Both the position numbers and the translations under genes were made by a program. The notes beneath the pieces are model-generated. The model ran no database searches. It had not been told where the DNA came from and was given only the letters and a program-made list of their open reading frames with translations. Shown piece by piece: positions 60,757 through 64,000 of a DNA stretch of 64,000 nt. The stretch comes from Cokeromyces recurvatus (lineage: Eukaryota > Mucoromycota > Mucoromycetes > Mucorales > Mucoraceae). The stretch lies in NCBI RefSeq assembly GCF_025118155.1, contig NW_026251389.1:620001-684000 (forward strand). The letters are read 5' to 3'. Positions within the stretch are counted from its first letter, which is position 1. Each line of letters begins with the position of its first letter.

Positions 60757-62532
60757 ATGAACAATTCTCATCCTAATTCACCTCGTACAAATATATCTTC
60801 TAGAGATAGAACACCTTCTTCTAATGGTGTAACAAACATACAACATTCACAACCTATTCGCACTACAGGAGAGAGACTTGCATCACTTGTAGGCGCATCA
60901 TTAACCACTGTAGGCGATGATGTCTATGTTTTTGGTGGATTTGACCAATACACAGATGAAATTTTTAATAAACTTTACAAGTTGGATAACAAAAACTCTT
61001 ATCAATGGAGGCAGATCATCTATACCAAGGGTGACCCTCCTGCAAAGCGTAATGACCATTCCGCAACTTTGTGGAATGGAGATAAAATTGTCATTTTTGG
61101 TGGTAACTCTGAAGAGGATAGTTATTTTAATGATGTTGCTGTATTGGATTTAAATACTATGACTTGGTGGCATCCAGAAGTTCATGGTTTTATACCACAA
61201 GGCCGTATTCGTCACTCAGCGACTATATATGAAAATAAACTCTATGTTGCAGGTGGAATTCAAGTTAATGTAACGACAGCGTTTGCAGATACGCTATTAA
61301 TATTGAACCTAAATACATGGGAATGGGAACGTCCAATTCCATTTATAAAACGAGCACAGCATATGAGTTTTATCTATAATTCAAGACTTTATTTGTTTGG
61401 AGGATTAAGAGAGGATATGAGTCGATCAAATCATTTAGCTTTCATTGATCTGAATAAAACAGAGGATGTCACACAATTAGATATCAGTTCACCGTCTGCT
61501 CCTTCTTTGGCAGGACAACGATTCGCTCAAATATGTGGAGACCAATTGATTGTGTTGGTAACTTTGCCATTCAGAGAAGCTTTAGTTGAAGCACCAGTCA
61601 CTGGACTTTGGTCTTTGGATTTACCTTCTATGCAATGGCATTGTCGTGAATTAGGACCGTGTTACGAAAGTTGTAGTTGGCATAGCTTTTCAATGACAGA
61701 GCACGATACGTCCTTTTATTTATTTGGGACAAATGAAGATGATCCTGATGAATTTTATGCAATGGTCTTAAAGGTTGAATTAGAAGAGTTGGGCATCGTC
61801 CCTGTACCTCCTCCTCAACTTGGCTCTGACTTGATTAGTTTATTACTAAATCAGCAACAAATGCAAAAACAGGGCACAGACTTTACAATATATTCTTCAA
61901 CAGAACCTCAAGCAGGTGCTATTCATGTTCATCGTCTAGTTCTTTTGGCACGATGGCCACACTTTGTTCATTTAATAGAATCGGGTATGGCAGAATCGAT
62001 CAGTAACACATTAACAATGTCAGAACCACTTTCAACTTTAGAAAGCTTTGTTCGATATCTTTATACTGATACATTAAATGATCCTAGTTTTACAACAGAC
62101 GTTATTGCAGATTTAATGGTGATGGCCCATGTTTATTTATTACCTCGTTTATTAGCATTATGTGTACGTCATCTATTTAATAAGATGAATGTTGAAAGTG
62201 TAAGTAAAATATATCATGCAGCAAGTTTATCTGAGCAAAGAGGACTTCAACAAGCGTCTTTGAATTATATATTACACCATTTTGGTGCTATCTCGCATAC
62301 ACAGGGCTTTCGTCAGCTTCCACAACAAATTTTATTTCAAATATGGGATGACATATCCCCAAATGCTGCTATTGTAAACCAAAAGCCAGATCAAGCATTT
62401 TTACAACAACAGCAGCAGCAGCTACAGCAACAGCAACAACAGCTTCAATTACATAATAGTTTAAATAATAATGTTACTATAGAATTACGAGACGAAGAAG
62501 AAGAGGAGGAGGATGAGGAAATGTTTGCATAA
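60757..62532 (+). CDS. Kelch-repeat and BTB domain protein (LZTR1/Ral2-like architecture)
   Basis: Intronless gene of 591 aa. Residues 40-330 hold five to six Kelch blades: GDDVYVFGGFDQYTDEIFNK, RNDHSATLWNGDKIVIFGGN, RIRHSATIYENKLYVAGG, RAQHMSFIYNSRLYLFGG, and a degenerate SWHSFSMTEHDTSFYLFG. A BTB/POZ domain follows (FTIYSSTEPQAGAIHVHRLV, PHFVHLIESGMAESISNTLT, ESFVRYLYTDTL), with a BACK-like helical region (ALCVRHLFNKMNVESVSKIY). The C-terminus has a poly-Gln tract and a final acidic run (EEEEEEDEEMF). Kelch then BTB, with the repeats first, is the order of LZTR1 and fission-yeast Ral2, both linked to Ras; the link here is architectural inference. It may be a CUL3 adaptor. Confidence 0.8.
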   Translation: MNNSHPNSPRTNISSRDRTPSSNGVTNIQHSQPIRTTGERLASLVGASLTTVGDDVYVFGGFDQYTDEIFNKLYKLDNKNSYQWRQIIYTKGDPPAKRNDHSATLWNGDKIVIFGGNSEEDSYFNDVAVLDLNTMTWWHPEVHGFIPQGRIRHSATIYENKLYVAGGIQVNVTTAFADTLLILNLNTWEWERPIPFIKRAQHMSFIYNSRLYLFGGLREDMSRSNHLAFIDLNKTEDVTQLDISSPSAPSLAGQRFAQICGDQLIVLVTLPFREALVEAPVTGLWSLDLPSMQWHCRELGPCYESCSWHSFSMTEHDTSFYLFGTNEDDPDEFYAMVLKVELEELGIVPVPPPQLGSDLISLLLNQQQMQKQGTDFTIYSSTEPQAGAIHVHRLVLLARWPHFVHLIESGMAESISNTLTMSEPLSTLESFVRYLYTDTLNDPSFTTDVIADLMVMAHVYLLPRLLALCVRHLFNKMNVESVSKIYHAASLSEQRGLQQASLNYILHHFGAISHTQGFRQLPQQILFQIWDDISPNAAIVNQKPDQAFLQQQQQQLQQQQQQLQLHNSLNNNVTIELRDEEEEEEDEEMFA

Positions 62533-62669
62533 AATGTGGATATTAAGTTTATCAAATAAAATAATATAAAATAAAATAAAAAATTATAGAATAGTTCGAC
62601 CCGGATTTATATTTTATTCCAACCGGACTAAATTATTTTTTTTCCATCAAATCTCTCATGGTTATGTTC

Positions 62670-62700
<31 letters not shown>

Positions 62701-62766
62701 CTATAGAATTTGAGATAGAGTAGGTAACAGAGATCCCCCCCTCTTAACAATCATCCATAATCTCAA
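62533..62766. other. Upstream region of RPL35
   Basis: Short region with the CCGGA-type motifs and a poly-A tract (about 62670-62698). No gene. Confidence 0.4.
62600..62628 (+). promoter_or_regulatory. CCGGA-type motifs upstream of RPL35
   Basis: CCCGGAT (62600-62606) and ACCGGAC (62622-62628) lie about 165 and 140 bp before the proposed RPL35 ATG. Both cores recur upstream of RPL43 (35889-35966), one in reverse complement. Confidence 0.45.
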
Positions 62767-63682
62767 ATGGTTAGTTGAACAAAACATTGCATCATTAGAT
62801 ACTAGATAGAGATAAAGCATATATGTGTTCAAGATGGATGTTATCACATTGATGGATTCGTCTTTCTTTATTATTCTTTATTTGAAGGCTGAAAAGAGAA
62901 ATGGATCAAAGATGATAAATACGAAATAGAAATGAATGATGTTGAAGATTTTAAATTACTGAAAGAGTTTCGAATGGGTTAAAAGGCTTACATGAATTTA
63001 ATCGTGGAATCAGAAAGAGAATCAACTTAACAGTTGTAGTCAAATTTGATGACCAAAAAAAAAATATACACATACACACACAATAAAACAATAGATCTAA
63101 ATTGAATTAATTCTGCTGGAGCAGCTTATTCTATCCTGAACACATATGGCCTTTTTTCTCGACCTAGATCTAATGAATATATTATTATTATTATTTTAGT
63201 TTTCTTAATTATTAATCAACTCGATTACCATTGTAATAGGTTGCTGTCGTCAAAGCTCACGAACTCCGTAACAAGAACAAGGCCGAGCTCCTCAAGGTCC
63301 TCGAAGAACAAAAGCAACAACTTGCTAACCTTCGTGTTCAAAAGGTTGCTGGTGGTAGACAACAAGAAATGTAAGAATATAAACTCCAATGATGTATAGA
63401 AAGTAATTTGACTAACCCCCTTTTTTTTTCCTTCTCTTTCTTGTAATTAGTGGTGAAGCTCGTAAGAATGTTGCCCGTGTCTTGACCGTTATTAACCAAA
63501 CCCAACGTGAACAACTCCGTCTTTTCTATCAAAAGAAGCGTTTTGTCCCTCTTGATCTTCGTGTCAAGAAGACCCGTGCCATGCGTAGAGCTTTGACTCC
63601 CTTCGAAAAGTCCAAGAAGACTCTTCGTCAACAAAAGAAGTTGACTCACTTCCCTCTTCGCAAGTATGCTGTTAAGGCTTAA
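62767..63682 (+). CDS. RPL35: 60S ribosomal protein uL29 (L35)
   Basis: Exons 62767-62769 (ATG, proposed), 63240-63370 and 63451-63682 give 121 aa, close to the usual 120-123. Exon 2 begins [20 protein letters not shown] and exon 3 carries the conserved [20 protein letters not shown] then [20 protein letters not shown] and the C-terminus [10 protein letters not shown]. No ATG lies in frame at the start of exon 2, so an upstream ATG-only exon is needed; ATG-GTTAGT at 62767 is the best of few candidates but is unproven. Codon use is highly biased, like RPL43. The 470-bp first intron is long for this window. Confidence 0.9.
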
Positions 63683-64000
63683 ATCTCTCTTTTTTTTTTT
63701 TGTTTAGACTAAATTGAAAAAAAGAAAAGAAAAATATATCTTATTTTTTCCTAAAAAAAAAACAACATGTGTACTTTATAAAAGAATTTGAACTTATGGT
63801 TTGTAGATAATGGAGAGAGACTAAATATCCCCATAAATTGATAGTATTTAAGGGTTTTATTTATATTATGTTTATGTGAGCAGTAATGGAGAAGTGTCCA
63901 TGTTATAAAAAGAAACCTCCCTCCCATTATTATTATAAAATTGGTATAGGATGGGCATATATCTTGGTAGCATATTCATATATAATAAGCATGATTTATG
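63683..64000. other. 3' flank of RPL35
   Basis: AT-rich sequence to the window edge; no gene recognised. Confidence 0.4.

Noticed and set aside
62590..62660. tRNA-like T-loop (GTTCGACCC)
   Set aside because: No acceptor stem, anticodon arm or D arm can be formed around it.

Overview
This window is nuclear DNA from a filamentous fungus, most likely an early-diverging one of the order Mucorales (Mucor/Rhizopus lineage). The reasons are very AT-rich intergenic DNA with long A/T homopolymers, short GT-AG introns, a citrate-type (NIS) siderophore synthetase of the rhizoferrin type, a WOPR (Gti1/Pac2) regulator, fungal-type tropomyosin, and relics of Tc1-like, LINE, LTR and Fanzor-like elements. 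The species cannot be fixed from the sequence alone. All gene models were spliced by eye: reading-frame phase was checked across the introns, but most boundaries have not been tested against transcripts.

Region 1-16 kb is gene-dense: an alpha/beta hydrolase, a PYM homologue, a coactosin-like ADF-H protein, a 2H-phosphoesterase-like protein whose stop codon overlaps that of a convergent ARMC7-like gene, a mitochondrial PPR protein, the NIS siderophore synthetase (with a GATA-type iron-regulator consensus upstream), a TPR-like protein and a WOPR transcription factor. Region 16-25.8 kb is a graveyard of mobile DNA: a broken multi-exon gene of an unrecognised family, a Tc1/IS630-type transposase relic, a LINE reverse transcriptase fragment, two related LTR-like repeats and degenerate arrays. 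HSP60 (25.9-27.6 kb) follows, then a second relic zone (28-30.2 kb) with a decayed Fanzor/TnpB-like nuclease.

Region 30.4-48.2 kb holds a single-pass membrane protein, RRP9/U3-55K, RPL43, tropomyosin and a roughly 2,590-residue UNC80-like protein with an apparent 1-nt frameshift. Region 48.2-51.4 kb is gene-poor but contains a GC-rich, strongly self-complementary island followed by an A tail. Region 51.4-64 kb holds mitochondrial uS10m, a RanBPM/Gid1-like SPRY-LisH-CTLH protein, a small DUF4050-like protein, ASA1/GNB1L, an ammonium transporter preceded by GATA sites, a Kelch-BTB protein and RPL35. An inverted pair of roughly 830-bp near-identical repeats (34.66-35.49 and 59.52-60.36 kb) brackets the central 24 kb.

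The genes are mostly independent housekeeping functions (translation, mitochondria, actin cytoskeleton, protein turnover) plus nutrient acquisition (iron by siderophore, ammonium). The most interesting items are the siderophore gene with its GATA consensus, the Fanzor relic, the structured island at 50.09-50.23 kb, the shared CCGGA-type motifs upstream of the two ribosomal protein genes, and the fungal UNC80-like giant.
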